From assembly GCA_017882405.1 (NCBI GenBank), contig JADGPO010000032.1, forward strand, positions 1 to 43,042: a stretch of DNA of 43,042 bases, read 5' to 3'. Below are positions 16,927-25,630 of the stretch, piece after piece. Made by a program: the position numbers and the translations under genes. The DNA comes from Solirubrobacteraceae bacterium (GTDB lineage: Bacteria; Actinomycetota; Thermoleophilia; Solirubrobacterales; Solirubrobacteraceae). Every line of letters starts with the position of its first letter. The stretch's first letter is position 1. The notes under the pieces are model-generated. The model had not been told where the DNA came from, did not search any database, and worked only from the letters and a program-made list of their open reading frames with translations.

Positions 16927-18681
16927 CTACGTGATCTGGTAAAGCGGGCCGTCGCCGCCCTCGGGAGGCGTGAGCCGCCCGCCCTTGGCGGTGATCGCCC
17001 CGCACTGCACGCAGTTGGTGTAGTTGACGGTCACGTCGACGAAGCCCGTCTCCGGCGCGTCGTCGGGGATCTCGTAGACGCCCGCCGGGCACATCCAGCG
17101 CCAGCCCTCGGCAATTTCCCTAGGCACGTTGCGGTGCACGCGGATGTGATTGGGCGCGTCGTCACGGGTCGCGTTGCCCGAGATGTAGACGCTGGCGAGC
17201 TTGTCGAACGTGTACTTGCCATCGGGCTTGGGATAGCCCTTGGCGGTGTCGCCGACGAACAGCGGGACCTCGTCGCCCCGGTGCCATGGCAGCCGTCCGC
17301 GGGGCACCTTGCCCTTGCTCATGATCGCCGCCCCGCTCAGCGGGGCGCCCCGCAAAAAGCCCTTCTGGAGCGGCTGCCGCGTGTTGCGCACCTGGTAGAG
17401 CTCCTGGCCGACCGAGGAGTCCTCGATCGCCTGCTCGTATCCGGCCAGCGACTCGCCGTTGCGCAGCGACTTGTAGATCGTCTCGGCGGCCAGGATGCCG
17501 GACTTGATGCAGTGGTGCACGCCCTTGAGCGCGGCCGCGTCGACCATCCCGCCCGAGTCGCCGACCAGCAGCGCCCCCGGCATCGAGAGCTTGGGCATCG
17601 ACCAGTAGCCGCCGCCGGGCAGCGCCTTGGCTCCCCAGCCGACGCGCTCGCCGCCCTCCAGGATCCCCTTGACCAGCGGATGCAGCTTGAACTGCTGCAG
17701 CAGGTCGTGGGCCGAGGTGGTGGCGTCGGCGTAGTCGAGGTCGACCACAAAGCCGATCGAGACCAGGTCGTCGCCGGTCTTCTCGTCCCTCATCGGGTAG
17801 AGCCAGGTGCCGCCGACGTGGCCGTACTTGGCGGGGATCTTCAGCGGCCACGGGCCGATCGTGTGGATCACCCGGTCAAGCGGCTTGGGAACCTTCCACA
17901 GCTCCTTGACCCCCAGCTCCCACACCTGCGGCTCGCGCCCGTCGGCCAGCTCGAACTCCTTGATCGCCGCTCCGGTCAAATGGCCCCAGCAGCCCTCTCC
18001 CAGGACCGTTACCCGGGCCTTGATGTCCGTGCCGGGCTCGAAGTTGCCCAGCGGCTCGCCATCCTTGCCGCGGCCCTTGTCGCCCGAACGCACGCCCACC
18101 ACCTTGCCGTCCTCCACCACCAGCTGGGTGGCCGAGGTCTCGGTGAGGATGTAGGCGCCGCCCTCCTCGGCTTTGGCCGCCTGGAAGCGCGCCAGCGCCG
18201 AGACGGAGACCACCTCGTTGCCGTGGTTCTTGAAGTTGGGCACCGCGAACGTCGGCACCGGCAGCTTCATCTTCCCGTTGGGCAGGGCGTAGATCGACTC
18301 CTTGGTGACCTCGCCGAACGCGAAGCGCTCCGTGCGCCAGTCCTCGCGCGACATCTCGGGGAACAGCTCCTGTAGCGGGTCCGGTCGCATGACGGCTCCC
18401 GACAGGTTGTGCCCGCCGCAGGTCTTGGCCTTCTCGATCACCGCCACCGGCACCTCGCCGAGGCGCTCCGTCAGCGCCTCGTCGTCGCCCAGCAGCTGCA
18501 GCAGCCGGTTGGCGCACGCCAGGCCGGCGGTGCCGCCCCCGACGATCGCCACGCCGACCTCGATCAGCTCGTCCTCGTCGTCAAGACCGCGCTTGATGAA
18601 CTCCCCGACGGAGTCCACCGGAGGCGGAAACTCTGACGGCGCGTGAGTGGGTGGGTGGGTCCGATTTCCGTCCCCCGCCAT
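16927..18681 (-). CDS. Electron transfer flavoprotein:quinone oxidoreductase (ETF-QO)
   Basis: 584-residue FAD/Fe-S enzyme passing electrons from reduced ETF to the membrane quinone. The FAD site is GVAIVGGGTAGLACANRL (43-60). GLRAPxLSGA-type regions follow as CGGHNLSGAVMRP and ALLVGDSGGMVDAAALKG. The C-terminal cluster region has CPAGVYEIPDD and NYTNCVQCGAITAKGG; the usual NCVHCKTCDIKDP has one more cysteine, so only three of the four classical 4Fe-4S ligands are present. ATG 18681 lies 6 bp after the etfA stop. The N-terminal NRTHPPTHAP is encoded by a copy of the dispersed G-rich motif. Confidence 0.93.
   Translation of the reverse strand: MAGDGNRTHPPTHAPSEFPPPVDSVGEFIKRGLDDEDELIEVGVAIVGGGTAGLACANRLLQLLGDDEALTERLGEVPVAVIEKAKTCGGHNLSGAVMRPDPLQELFPEMSREDWRTERFAFGEVTKESIYALPNGKMKLPVPTFAVPNFKNHGNEVVSVSALARFQAAKAEEGGAYILTETSATQLVVEDGKVVGVRSGDKGRGKDGEPLGNFEPGTDIKARVTVLGEGCWGHLTGAAIKEFELADGREPQVWELGVKELWKVPKPLDRVIHTIGPWPLKIPAKYGHVGGTWLYPMRDEKTGDDLVSIGFVVDLDYADATTSAHDLLQQFKLHPLVKGILEGGERVGWGAKALPGGGYWSMPKLSMPGALLVGDSGGMVDAAALKGVHHCIKSGILAAETIYKSLRNGESLAGYEQAIEDSSVGQELYQVRNTRQPLQKGFLRGAPLSGAAIMSKGKVPRGRLPWHRGDEVPLFVGDTAKGYPKPDGKYTFDKLASVYISGNATRDDAPNHIRVHRNVPREIAEGWRWMCPAGVYEIPDDAPETGFVDVTVNYTNCVQCGAITAKGGRLTPPEGGDGPLYQIT
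18649..18667 (+). repeat. Dispersed G-rich motif, copy 2 (5' end of ETF-QO gene)
   Basis: Plus strand GGGTGGGTGGGTCCGATTT, one G shorter than the consensus. It encodes NRTHPPTH at the very N-terminus of the minus-strand ETF-QO. Confidence 0.55.
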
Positions 18682-18687
18682 GGCCGC

Positions 18688-19674
18688 TCAGCCGCCCTTC
18701 TTGGCCTTGATCGCGTCGGTGAGCTTGGGCATGATCTTGTTCAGATCGCCCACGATCCCGAGGTCTGCGAACTCGAAGATCGGCGCGTTGGCGTCCTTGT
18801 TGATGGCCACGATGTTCTCCGAGGACTGCATCCCGACCTTGTGCTGGATCGCGCCCGAGATCCCGGCCGCCAGGTACAGCTTGGGCGACACGGTCTTGCC
18901 GGTCTGGCCGATCTGCGCGGCGTACGGATACCAGCCGGCGTCGACCACCGCGCGGGTGGCGGCGACGGCCGAGTTGCCGCCGAACGCGCCGGCCAGCGAC
19001 TCGGCCAGCTCGAAGCCCTCGGCCTTGCCCAGGCCACGGCCGCCGGCCACGAGGATGTCCGCACCCTCGATGTCGACGTCGGCGCCGCGCTGCTCGCCGC
19101 GCTGCTTCATCTTGGCCTGGGTGGACCAGGGCGAGTACTCCACGTCGACCTCGACCACCTCGGCGGAGGCGCCATCGCTCTGCCGCGTCTCGAACGCGTT
19201 GATACGCCCGATGATGATCCCCAGGTCACCCCGGTAGTGCGAATCGGAGATCTTGGAGTCCTGCAGGATCGGGCGCTCGGCGACGAGCTTGCCGTCCTGG
19301 GCCTTGATCGCGATGACCTCCATGGTCACGCCTGCCTGCTGGCGCGCGGCCAGCCCAGCGCCGATCTCGAAGCCGAGCAGACCGCCGCCGAACAGGGCGT
19401 AGGAATGGCCATGCTCGTCGATGATCTTGGCCATCACGTCAACCACCGGCCCGGACAACCCCTCGGGACCCTTGGCCCGGAACACCTTGGTGGCCCCGTA
19501 GGCACCCAGCGACTGGCACAGCTCCTGAGACAGCCCTTCGTCGCCGCCGACGACCACCGCGTGGCACTCGCCACCGATCTCGGCGGCGCGGGCGGCGCCC
19601 TCGGAGACGGCACCCAGCGAGTTCTTGTTGAACGCGCCCTCGTAGTGAAGAACGTACGTCAGAACGTCAGCCAT
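18688..19674 (-). CDS. etfA: Electron transfer flavoprotein subunit alpha
   Basis: 328-residue FAD-binding subunit. The C-terminal FAD domain is intact: VAGGRGLGKAEGFELAESLA, GWYPYAAQIGQTGKTVSPKLY, AAGISGAIQHKVGMQ and AINKDANAPIFEFADLGIVGD. ETF collects electrons from acyl-CoA and other dehydrogenases and hands them to ETF-QO, encoded 6 bp downstream. AAGGAG precedes the ATG at 19674. The etfB stop is 43 bp upstream, same strand, so etfB-etfA-ETF-QO form one operon. Confidence 0.97.
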   Translation of the reverse strand: MADVLTYVLHYEGAFNKNSLGAVSEGAARAAEIGGECHAVVVGGDEGLSQELCQSLGAYGATKVFRAKGPEGLSGPVVDVMAKIIDEHGHSYALFGGGLLGFEIGAGLAARQQAGVTMEVIAIKAQDGKLVAERPILQDSKISDSHYRGDLGIIIGRINAFETRQSDGASAEVVEVDVEYSPWSTQAKMKQRGEQRGADVDIEGADILVAGGRGLGKAEGFELAESLAGAFGGNSAVAATRAVVDAGWYPYAAQIGQTGKTVSPKLYLAAGISGAIQHKVGMQSSENIVAINKDANAPIFEFADLGIVGDLNKIMPKLTDAIKAKKGG

Positions 19675-19717
19675 TAGTGGTCTCCTTCGTGCGTGCGGTT
19701 TGAACGAGGTCGACCAC

Positions 19718-20518
19718 TTAGATCAGCTTCCTCTCGTCGAGCCAGGCGACGATCTTCTCGACCGTCTCGTCGGTGTCCTCGTCCTCGATGATCTGCCCGG
19801 CGGACTTGGCCGGCGGGTCGTGGAACTCGCCGCACTGCACTCGCGAGCCCTCGGTACCGACCAGCGACGCGTCGATGCCGACGTCTCCGACGGCCAGCGT
19901 CTCCAGCGGCTTCTTCTTGGCACCCATGATCGCCTTCAGCGAGGGATAGCGGGGCTCGTTGATGGCGTCGCCGACGGAGATCACCGCGGGGAGCGAGATC
20001 TCGACGGTGTCGTAGCCGTACTCGGCCTGGCGCTCGCAGGTCAGGGTGGGTGGGGACTGGCTATCGACGTCCATCTTGATCACCTGTGTCAGCGACGGCA
20101 TCTGCAGGTGGTCGGCGACGACCGCGCCGATCGTGTAGCACTCGCCGTCGTCTGACTGCTGGCCGAGCAGCACCAGATCGGGCGACTCCTTCGCCAGCGC
20201 CTTGGAGAGTGCGTAGCCGGTGGCGGACACGTCAGAGCCGGCCAGCGCGTCGTCGGACAGGTGCAGCGAGCGGTCGGCCCCCAGCGAGACGGCCTTCTGC
20301 AGCGCACGAGTGGCGGTCGTCGGGCCCATCGTGACGGCGACGATCTCGTCGACCTGCACAGCCCCGCCCTCGCGGATCTGCATCGCGGCCTCGATGGCGT
20401 GAGTGTCGTAGGGATTGAGATTTCTCTCCCCGGATCGGTCCATGCGCCCCGTCGAGGGATCGATGCGCTTCTCGACGGCGGCGTCCGGGACCTCTTTGAC
20501 CAGGACGCAAATCTTCAA
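19718..20518 (-). CDS. etfB: Electron transfer flavoprotein subunit beta
   Basis: 266-residue AMP-binding beta subunit, starting MKICVLVKEVPDAAVEKRID. It carries NPYDTHAIEAAMQIRE, VTMGPTTATRALQKAVSLGADR and the LGQQSDDGECYTIGAVVADHL signature. The start is TTG 20518 with a perfect AGGAGG 6 nt upstream, a case where the ribosome site decides for a rare start. A copy of the dispersed G-rich motif lies within (SQSPPTL). First gene of the etf operon; the promoter and operator are at 20604-20630. Confidence 0.96.
   Translation of the reverse strand: MKICVLVKEVPDAAVEKRIDPSTGRMDRSGERNLNPYDTHAIEAAMQIREGGAVQVDEIVAVTMGPTTATRALQKAVSLGADRSLHLSDDALAGSDVSATGYALSKALAKESPDLVLLGQQSDDGECYTIGAVVADHLQMPSLTQVIKMDVDSQSPPTLTCERQAEYGYDTVEISLPAVISVGDAINEPRYPSLKAIMGAKKKPLETLAVGDVGIDASLVGTEGSRVQCGEFHDPPAKSAGQIIEDEDTDETVEKIVAWLDERKLI
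20044..20055 (+). repeat. Dispersed G-rich motif, partial copy 3 (in etfB)
   Basis: Plus strand GGGTGGGTGGGG followed by ACTGG: the first 12 bases of the consensus only. Confidence 0.4.
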
Positions 20519-20603
20519 GTGTGGCCTCCTATCAGGTGTCCTGAGCGGGGATTCCGGGCGGGCGGGCTCGGTTCACGGCTGTGTTGCGGTGAAGTGTGCG
20601 GCA

Positions 20604-20630
20604 ATACTACCGCGTTGACTGACAAGTCAA
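20604..20630 (-). promoter_or_regulatory. Promoter of the etfBA-ETF-QO operon
   Basis: Leftward -35 TTGACT (20630-20625) and -10 TAGTAT (20609-20604), separated by 15 bp, which is short but acceptable. The start would be near 20597, giving an 80-nt leader to the TTG of etfB. The -35 box is one arm of the palindrome at 20615-20630. Confidence 0.5.
20615..20630. promoter_or_regulatory. Palindromic operator over the etf promoter
   Basis: TTGACT-GACA-AGTCAA, perfect 6-bp arms around 4 bp, covering the -35 element. A further half site TTGAC lies at 20640-20644. Size and style fit a TetR-type repressor of acyl-CoA catabolism, which is inference; no regulator gene is adjacent. Confidence 0.5.
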
Positions 20631-20672
20631 TCGGTGATCTTGACACGAGATGATGACACGATCTCCGGGACC

Positions 20673-20696
20673 GCGGGGGCGGGTACCAGCCCCCGC
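20673..20696 (-). terminator. GC-rich hairpin after the mutase B12 subunit gene
   Basis: Perfect 8-bp stem GCGGGGGC / GCCCCCGC with an 8-nt loop, 7 bp after the stop codon at 20704. No T-run. It separates the thiolase transcript from the etf promoter. Confidence 0.5.
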
Positions 20697-20703
20697 CCGC
20701 CCC

Positions 20704-21108
20704 TCAGGCCCGCACGGCGCCGCGGATGAAGTCGATCGCCTGCTGGGCGGGAGCGCCGGGGGTGAACACCTCGGCCACGCCCAGGGTCTTGAGCTCCTCG
20801 ACGTCGTCGGAGGGGATCGTCCCCCCCACGGTGACGACCACGTCGTCGATCCCCTGCTCGGCCATCAGCTCCATGATCCGCGGCACGAGCGTCATGTGCG
20901 CGCCCGACAGGATCGACAGGCCGACGGCGTCGGCGTCCTCCTGGATCACGGTCTCGACGATCTGCTCGGGCGTCTGGTGAAGCCCGGTGTAGATGACCTC
21001 CATGCCGGCGTCGCGCAGCGCGCGGGCGATGATCTTGGCCCCGCGGTCGTGGCCATCGAGCCCCGGCTTGGCGACGACGACGCGGATCTTCTTCTCGGAG
21101 GTGCTCAT
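20704..21108 (-). CDS. Methylmalonyl-CoA mutase-type B12-binding small subunit
   Basis: 134-residue stand-alone cobalamin-binding domain. The classical signature is complete: DGHDRG (cobalt-ligating His), SILSGAHM, and GGTIPSDD. Such free subunits pair with a catalytic TIM-barrel subunit in methylmalonyl-CoA, ethylmalonyl-CoA or isobutyryl-CoA mutases; the catalytic subunit is not in this window. MeaB, the GTPase that protects these mutases, is encoded at 28108. ATG 21108 overlaps the upstream HAD gene stop (ATGA), so it belongs to the thiolase-HAD-mutase transcript. Confidence 0.92.
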   Translation of the reverse strand: MSTSEKKIRVVVAKPGLDGHDRGAKIIARALRDAGMEVIYTGLHQTPEQIVETVIQEDADAVGLSILSGAHMTLVPRIMELMAEQGIDDVVVTVGGTIPSDDVEELKTLGVAEVFTPGAPAQQAIDFIRGAVRA

Positions 21109-21953
21109 GGCGTGCGCGCCGCCAGGCGCGCGGGCAGCAGTCTATAGATGGACGGGCGCCGCGGATGCATCCGCCGGACGATCGCGGCGGAGGCCACGCC
21201 GCCCGCCGCCGCGGCGCCGCCCAGGGCGGCTGCCGTCTTCAGCCGGCGAGCCAGCCGGTCGAAACGCAGCACCTCCCAGCCCTCCTCGCGGGCGATCCCG
21301 GCCAGGACACCATCGGGGTTGACGGCCACCGGATGGCCGACCGCCCGCAGCATCGGCAGGTCGGACTCCGAGTCCGAGTAGGCATAGGAGTCGGCCAGAT
21401 CGAGGTTCTCGCGGGCGGCCAGCTGCTCGATCGCCTTCGCCTTGCCGCTGCGATAGATGAACAGCCCGGTCGGCTGCCCCGTGTAGACCCCGTCGACGAT
21501 CTCCGAGATGTCAGAGCCGATCGCGCCGTCGAAGGCCATCACCGTGGCGAGGATCTCGGCCAGCTCCTGCGAGGCGGCGGTGACGATGTAGGCGCGCCGC
21601 CCGGCGTCCTGATGGCGATGGGCGACCTCCAGCATCTGGGGATAGAGGCGCGGCAGGATCCCCGCCAGCACCTCGACCCCGAGACGCTCGAGGTCGACCA
21701 CGCGGACGCCCTCCAGCGAGGCCGCGATCCGCTCGCGCAGCGCCAGCGAGTCGGCGTCCGTGGCCCCACGCAGGCGGAACTGCAGGTTGGCCAGCCCGTC
21801 GGCCAGCAGCTGGCGTCGCCCCATCAGGCCCGCCTTGAACGCCGCACGCCCGAACTGGAACGCCGACGATCCCTGCATAAGGGTCTTGTCGAGATCGAAG
21901 AAGGCGGCGCCGACGGACGCCGCCACAGCCTCGCCCTCGCCCTCAGCCGCCAT
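21105..21953 (-). CDS. HAD-IB family hydrolase
   Basis: 282-residue haloacid-dehalogenase-type phosphatase. Motif I is [13 protein letters not shown] (Asp20 nucleophile, Asp22 acid), motif II TAAS, motif III Lys in SGKAKAI, motif [13 protein letters not shown]. This is the SerB-like IB subfamily with a C1 cap of helices. After residue 240 there is a hydrophobic Ala/Gly segment and a basic tail, suggesting membrane attachment. The substrate is unknown; IB members act on phospholipid intermediates or phosphoserine. Start overlaps the thiolase stop by 11 bp; the stop overlaps the mutase subunit start. Confidence 0.88.
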   Translation of the reverse strand: MAAEGEGEAVAASVGAAFFDLDKTLMQGSSAFQFGRAAFKAGLMGRRQLLADGLANLQFRLRGATDADSLALRERIAASLEGVRVVDLERLGVEVLAGILPRLYPQMLEVAHRHQDAGRRAYIVTAASQELAEILATVMAFDGAIGSDISEIVDGVYTGQPTGLFIYRSGKAKAIEQLAARENLDLADSYAYSDSESDLPMLRAVGHPVAVNPDGVLAGIAREEGWEVLRFDRLARRLKTAAALGGAAAAGGVASAAIVRRMHPRRPSIYRLLPARLAARTP

Positions 21954-23127
21954 TGACCTCCACGATCACGGCGTCGCCCTGCCCGCCGCCCGAGCAGATC
22001 GCCGCGCAGCCGATGCCCCCGCCGCGGCGGCCTAGCTCGTAGATCAGGGCGCCGAGGATCCGGGCGCCCGAGGCACCAATCGGGTGCCCGAGCGCAACCG
22101 CGCCGCCGTTGACGTTGACCTTGGACTCGTCGATGTCGAGCATCCGCATCGAGTTCAGGGCGACCGAGGCGAACGCTTCGTTGATCTCCCACAAGTCGAC
22201 GTCGGAGGGGCTGAGCCCGATCTTCTCCAGCGCGAGCTTCGCCGCCTTGGCGGGCGTGCGCGCCAGGTAGGCGAAGTCGTCGGCCACCTGGCCCTGGGCG
22301 AGGATCGTGGCCAGCACCTGCTTGCCGGAGTTCTTCGCCCAGGTGTCGGAGGCGAGCACCAGCGCGCCGCCGCCGTCGTTGACGCCGGGAGAATTGCCGG
22401 CCGTGTGCGTGCCCTCCTTGGAGAAGATCGGCGGCAGCTTGGCCAGCGACTCCAGGCTCACCTCCCGCCTCGGCGCCTCGTCGACCTCGACCACGGTGTC
22501 GCCTTTGCGGCCCTTGATCGTGACCGCCACGATCTCCTCGGGCAGCCGGCCCTCGTCGGTCGCCTTGATCGCCAGCTCGTGCGAGCGCAGCGACCAGCGG
22601 TCCATGTCTGCGCGGGTCATCTCCAGCTCGGCCGACACCTCCGAGGCCTCCTGGGCCATGTGCTTGCCGCTGAAGGGGTTGGTGAGCCCGTCGGAGACCA
22701 TCGCGTCGATCGCCTTGCCGTCGCCCATCCGATAGCCGAAGCGCGCCTGCTTGAGCAAGTAGGGGGCGTTTGACATCGACTCCATGCCGCCCGCGACCGC
22801 CACGTCGAGGTCGCCGACCCGGATTGACGCGTCGAGGATCCCGGCGGCCCGGATGCCCGAGGCGCACACCTTGTTGATCGTCTCGGAGGGGACCTCCTTG
22901 GGGATCCCTCCCTTGATCTGCGCCTGGCGCGACGGGATCTGGCCCTGACCAGCCTGGAGCACCTGTCCCATGACCACGTGCTGCACGTCCTCCGGCGCGA
23001 CATCGGCGCGCTCCAGGGCGGCCTTGATGGCGGTCCCCCCCAGCTCGGTCGCGTCCAACGAGGCGAGCCCGCCTCCGAGCTTGCCGACGGGGGTCCGAGC
23101 TGCTGAGAGGATCACTGTCTTGGGCAT
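21943..23127 (-). CDS. Acetyl-CoA C-acetyltransferase (thiolase)
   Basis: 394-residue thiolase. The acyl-carrying Cys88 is in [29 protein letters not shown] (His) and CSGGGQGD (second Cys) complete the active site. Length and motifs fit biosynthetic/degradative acetoacetyl-CoA thiolases (AtoB/PhaA type). First gene of the unit thiolase-HAD-B12 subunit, reading leftward with a 35-nt leader. With ETF, ETF-QO and the mutase parts it points to fatty-acid and propionyl-CoA breakdown. Confidence 0.95.
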   Translation of the reverse strand: MPKTVILSAARTPVGKLGGGLASLDATELGGTAIKAALERADVAPEDVQHVVMGQVLQAGQGQIPSRQAQIKGGIPKEVPSETINKVCASGIRAAGILDASIRVGDLDVAVAGGMESMSNAPYLLKQARFGYRMGDGKAIDAMVSDGLTNPFSGKHMAQEASEVSAELEMTRADMDRWSLRSHELAIKATDEGRLPEEIVAVTIKGRKGDTVVEVDEAPRREVSLESLAKLPPIFSKEGTHTAGNSPGVNDGGGALVLASDTWAKNSGKQVLATILAQGQVADDFAYLARTPAKAAKLALEKIGLSPSDVDLWEINEAFASVALNSMRMLDIDESKVNVNGGAVALGHPIGASGARILGALIYELGRRGGGIGCAAICSGGGQGDAVIVEVNGG

Positions 23128-23168
23128 GCGGATTCGGTCTCCGGTGGTCGCTTTCGGTGGCCTCTCTC

Positions 23169-23197
23169 ATGCTACGCGTTCGTCGCTAACGTGCCAG
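23169..23197 (-). promoter_or_regulatory. Promoter of the thiolase operon
   Basis: Leftward -35 CTGGCA (23197-23192; 4 of 6 to TTGACA), 17-bp spacer, -10 TAGCAT (23174-23169). It overlaps the divergent pepA -10 box, so the two promoters share DNA. Confidence 0.5.
23187..23192 (+). promoter_or_regulatory. Probable -10 box of pepA (leaderless)
   Basis: TAACGT, then exactly 8 nt to the GTG at 23201, with no ribosome site. Confidence 0.4.
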
Positions 23198-23200
23198 TCT

Positions 23201-24637
23201 GTGCGAGTCGCAGCGACGACCGAGGGGCCCTTCGTCACCGACGCCGACACCGTCGCGGTTGGGGCGTTCGACGGTGAGGCCGCGGCCGACGTCTCCCTGC
23301 AGGCGCTGCTGGACGCCGGGGAGGCCAAGCCGAAGCTCGAGCATGTCGCGGTCACCCACCGCGACGGGCGGCGCGTGGTCCTCGCCGGGCTGGGCCCGCG
23401 GGAGCAGTTCGACGGCGAGCGCGCGCGGATCGTCGCCGCGGTGGTCGGGCGGCGCGCTCGGGAGCTGGGCGCCCGCCACCTGTGCTGGGAGCTCCCGCCG
23501 GCCGTCGGGGACGGTGTGGCGGCCGGGCTGGTGCAGGGCACCCTGCTCGGCGCCTATCGCTTCACCCGCTACCGGCCGCCGGCGGACGAGCCGGCGCTTG
23601 ACCAGCTGACGATCAGCGCCCCCGGCCACGATCTGAAGGACGTCGTGGATCGCGCCGCGGTCCTCGCCGAGGCTCAGAACCGCGCCCGCGACCTGGGCAA
23701 TGCGCCCCCCAACGACCTCACGCCCGCCGCGCTGGCCGACTACGCGATCGCGCTGGCCGAGCGCCACGCCGCGCTGACGGTGACGGTCCTGGACGAGGAT
23801 GAGCTGCGTACCCGGGGCATGGGCGCGTTCGCGGCCGTCGCGCAGGGCTCGGCGCAGCCGGCGCAGCTGATCGCGCTGGAGTACGCCGGCGCGCCCGACG
23901 ACGCCCGCAGGCTGGGGCTGATCGGCAAGGCGGTCACCTTCGACAGCGGCGGGCTGTCGCTGAAACCGCCCAACTCGATGATCGAGATGAAGTTCGACAT
24001 GGCCGGCGGTGCGGCGGTGATCGAGGCGATCGCGGCGCTCGCCGAGCTTCAGACACCGGTGCGCGTGCTGGGGATCGTGGGCGCCACCGAGAACCTGGTC
24101 AGCGGCAGCTCGGTCAGGCCGGGCGACATCGTCACCGCGCTCGACGGGACCACGATCGAGGTCAACAACACCGACGCCGAGGGCCGACTGGTGCTGGCCG
24201 ACTGCATCACCCATGCCCGCCGCCTCGGCTGCGACGCGATCGTCGACATCGCCACCCTCACCGGCGGCGTGGTGGTCGCCCTCGGCGCCACGTATGCCGG
24301 CCTGTGGGCCTCAGACGACGCGCTGGCGGCGCAGCTGGTCGCCTGCGGCGAGCGCACCGGGGAGCTGCTGTGGCGGCTGCCGCTGCACCCCGCCTATGCC
24401 GAGATGGTCAAGGGCCGCTCTGCCCAGCTGACCAACCGCACGCAGCGACGCGAGGCCTCCGCGATCGCCGGGGCCGAGTTCCTGCACCACTTCGCCGGCG
24501 ACGAGCGGTGGGCGCATCTGGACATCGCCGCCGTCGGCGACGACGGGCGGGCGCCGTACCTGGACAAGGGCGGAACGGGCTTCGGGGTCCGCCTGCTGGC
24601 CGAGCTGGCGATCGCCTTCGCCCACGGCGATGCGTAG
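23201..24637 (+). CDS. pepA: Leucyl aminopeptidase (M17)
   Basis: 478-residue cytosolic aminopeptidase of the hexameric M17 family, releasing N-terminal residues, with two active-site metals. Metal and catalytic motifs are complete: GKAVTFDSGGLSLKPP (Lys, Asp), MKFDMAGGAAV (Asp), and the signature NNTDAEGRLVLAD (Asp, Glu, Arg), then IVDIATLTGG. The family KGxTFDSGG reads KAVTFDSGG here. The N-terminal 150 residues are the less conserved macro-like domain. GTG 23201 is chosen since homology fades there and a -10 box lies 8 nt upstream. It overlaps the next gene by 8 bp. Confidence 0.94.
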   Translation: MRVAATTEGPFVTDADTVAVGAFDGEAAADVSLQALLDAGEAKPKLEHVAVTHRDGRRVVLAGLGPREQFDGERARIVAAVVGRRARELGARHLCWELPPAVGDGVAAGLVQGTLLGAYRFTRYRPPADEPALDQLTISAPGHDLKDVVDRAAVLAEAQNRARDLGNAPPNDLTPAALADYAIALAERHAALTVTVLDEDELRTRGMGAFAAVAQGSAQPAQLIALEYAGAPDDARRLGLIGKAVTFDSGGLSLKPPNSMIEMKFDMAGGAAVIEAIAALAELQTPVRVLGIVGATENLVSGSSVRPGDIVTALDGTTIEVNNTDAEGRLVLADCITHARRLGCDAIVDIATLTGGVVVALGATYAGLWASDDALAAQLVACGERTGELLWRLPLHPAYAEMVKGRSAQLTNRTQRREASAIAGAEFLHHFAGDERWAHLDIAAVGDDGRAPYLDKGGTGFGVRLLAELAIAFAHGDA

Positions 24638-25226
24638 GCCGGCGACCGTCGTCGTCCTTGCGCTCGCCGGGCTGGCCGCGGCGCCGGCGGCGGGCGGCGC
24701 CGGATTGCTGGCGTCGGCCCGGCTCCAGGGCGTCTTTGAGATGTCGGGCCGGGTCACCGACGCCGTCAACACCGGCGGCGAGTACCGCGGCGAGCTGGTG
24801 CACCGCACCTGGACGTTCAGCTCCACGTGCCCAGCGGGCGCGTGCGCCACGGTGGCGCTCAAGCGCACGCGAAGCCGCACCGACCCGACCAAGACCGACC
24901 AGCTGGTCCTGCGCCGCCATTCGCCCGGCTTCTACGAGGGCACGGCGACGTTCGTCGCCCCCATGCGCTGCGCCGGACAGCGCTATGCCAAGGGCGAGGC
25001 GGTCCCGTTCTCGATCACCGCGCGCGTGACGGCCGCCGCGACGATCGGCGACCGGGTGCTAGCCAGCAGGGTGCGGGCCTTCTACCGCAGCCCCCGGCGC
25101 GTGGGACTGACCCGGTGCGTCACCGCTCCCGCCCACGACGCCGCCCGCTACACGGGCAGGCTCGTGATCTCGCCGGGCGGCACCACGCGCAGCGAGCGCA
25201 GCACGGCGCTGACGGCCGCCAGCTGA
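24630..25226 (+). CDS. Secreted protein of unknown function
   Basis: 198 residues with a Sec signal peptide (RRPATVVVLALAGLAAAPAAGG). The mature part is beta-rich, with conserved-looking ELVHRTWTFSSTCPAGACAT and FVAPMRCAGQRYAKGEAVPF; four cysteines could pair. I do not recognise a named domain. It starts 8 bp inside pepA, so it is probably cotranscribed. Its last 26 codons overlap the 3' end of the opposite-strand gene by 79 bp. Confidence 0.72.
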   Translation: MRRPATVVVLALAGLAAAPAAGGAGLLASARLQGVFEMSGRVTDAVNTGGEYRGELVHRTWTFSSTCPAGACATVALKRTRSRTDPTKTDQLVLRRHSPGFYEGTATFVAPMRCAGQRYAKGEAVPFSITARVTAAATIGDRVLASRVRAFYRSPRRVGLTRCVTAPAHDAARYTGRLVISPGGTTRSERSTALTAAS

Positions 25227-25630
25227 CGGCGCCGGCGGGCGCGGGGCTCCTGTTCGGCGGCGATCACCACGTACAGGCACAGCGGTCGCCCGGCAGCGGT
25301 GAAGAAATGCTGCATCCCGGTCTGACCGGGCCGGATGTGGGCCAGGCGGCGCGGCGAGAACGCGGTGGGATCCAGCGGCAACGAGATCGAGCTCGGCGCG
25401 TACAGGCCTCGGCCCGGCTGCAGGCCGGCGCCCGGCAGATACTCCACCAGCGCGAAGAACGTCGAGCCGGGCGGCATCTGCCCGGTACTGCGATCGCCGA
25501 ACTCACCGTCGCCCAGCGCCAGCCGGAAGTCGCCGGCGTGCAGGGTGGCGTTGCCGCCGGCGCGGCGAAAGATCCGCCCGCTCCAGCGCGGCGGCAGCGT
25601 GACCTCGATGCCGTGGGCCGAGAGGATCAC
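25148..25630 (-). CDS. Uncharacterised protein of the Mau-like cassette
   Basis: 160 residues. A beta-rich N-terminal part (HGIEVTLPPRWSGRIFRR, GNATLHAGDFRLALGDGEFG) is followed by a conserved-looking PFAM-less region with GRGLYAPSSISLPLDP and a hydrophobic strand PLCLYVVIAAE; the tail is basic. No signal peptide or membrane helix, so it is likely cytosolic. GTG 25630 overlaps the stop of the membrane protein gene (GTGA), so it is translated with the cassette. Function unknown; its position at the end of the operon may mean an accessory or regulatory role. Confidence 0.7.
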   Translation of the reverse strand: MILSAHGIEVTLPPRWSGRIFRRAGGNATLHAGDFRLALGDGEFGDRSTGQMPPGSTFFALVEYLPGAGLQPGRGLYAPSSISLPLDPTAFSPRRLAHIRPGQTGMQHFFTAAGRPLCLYVVIAAEQEPRARRRRQLAAVSAVLRSLRVVPPGEITSLPV

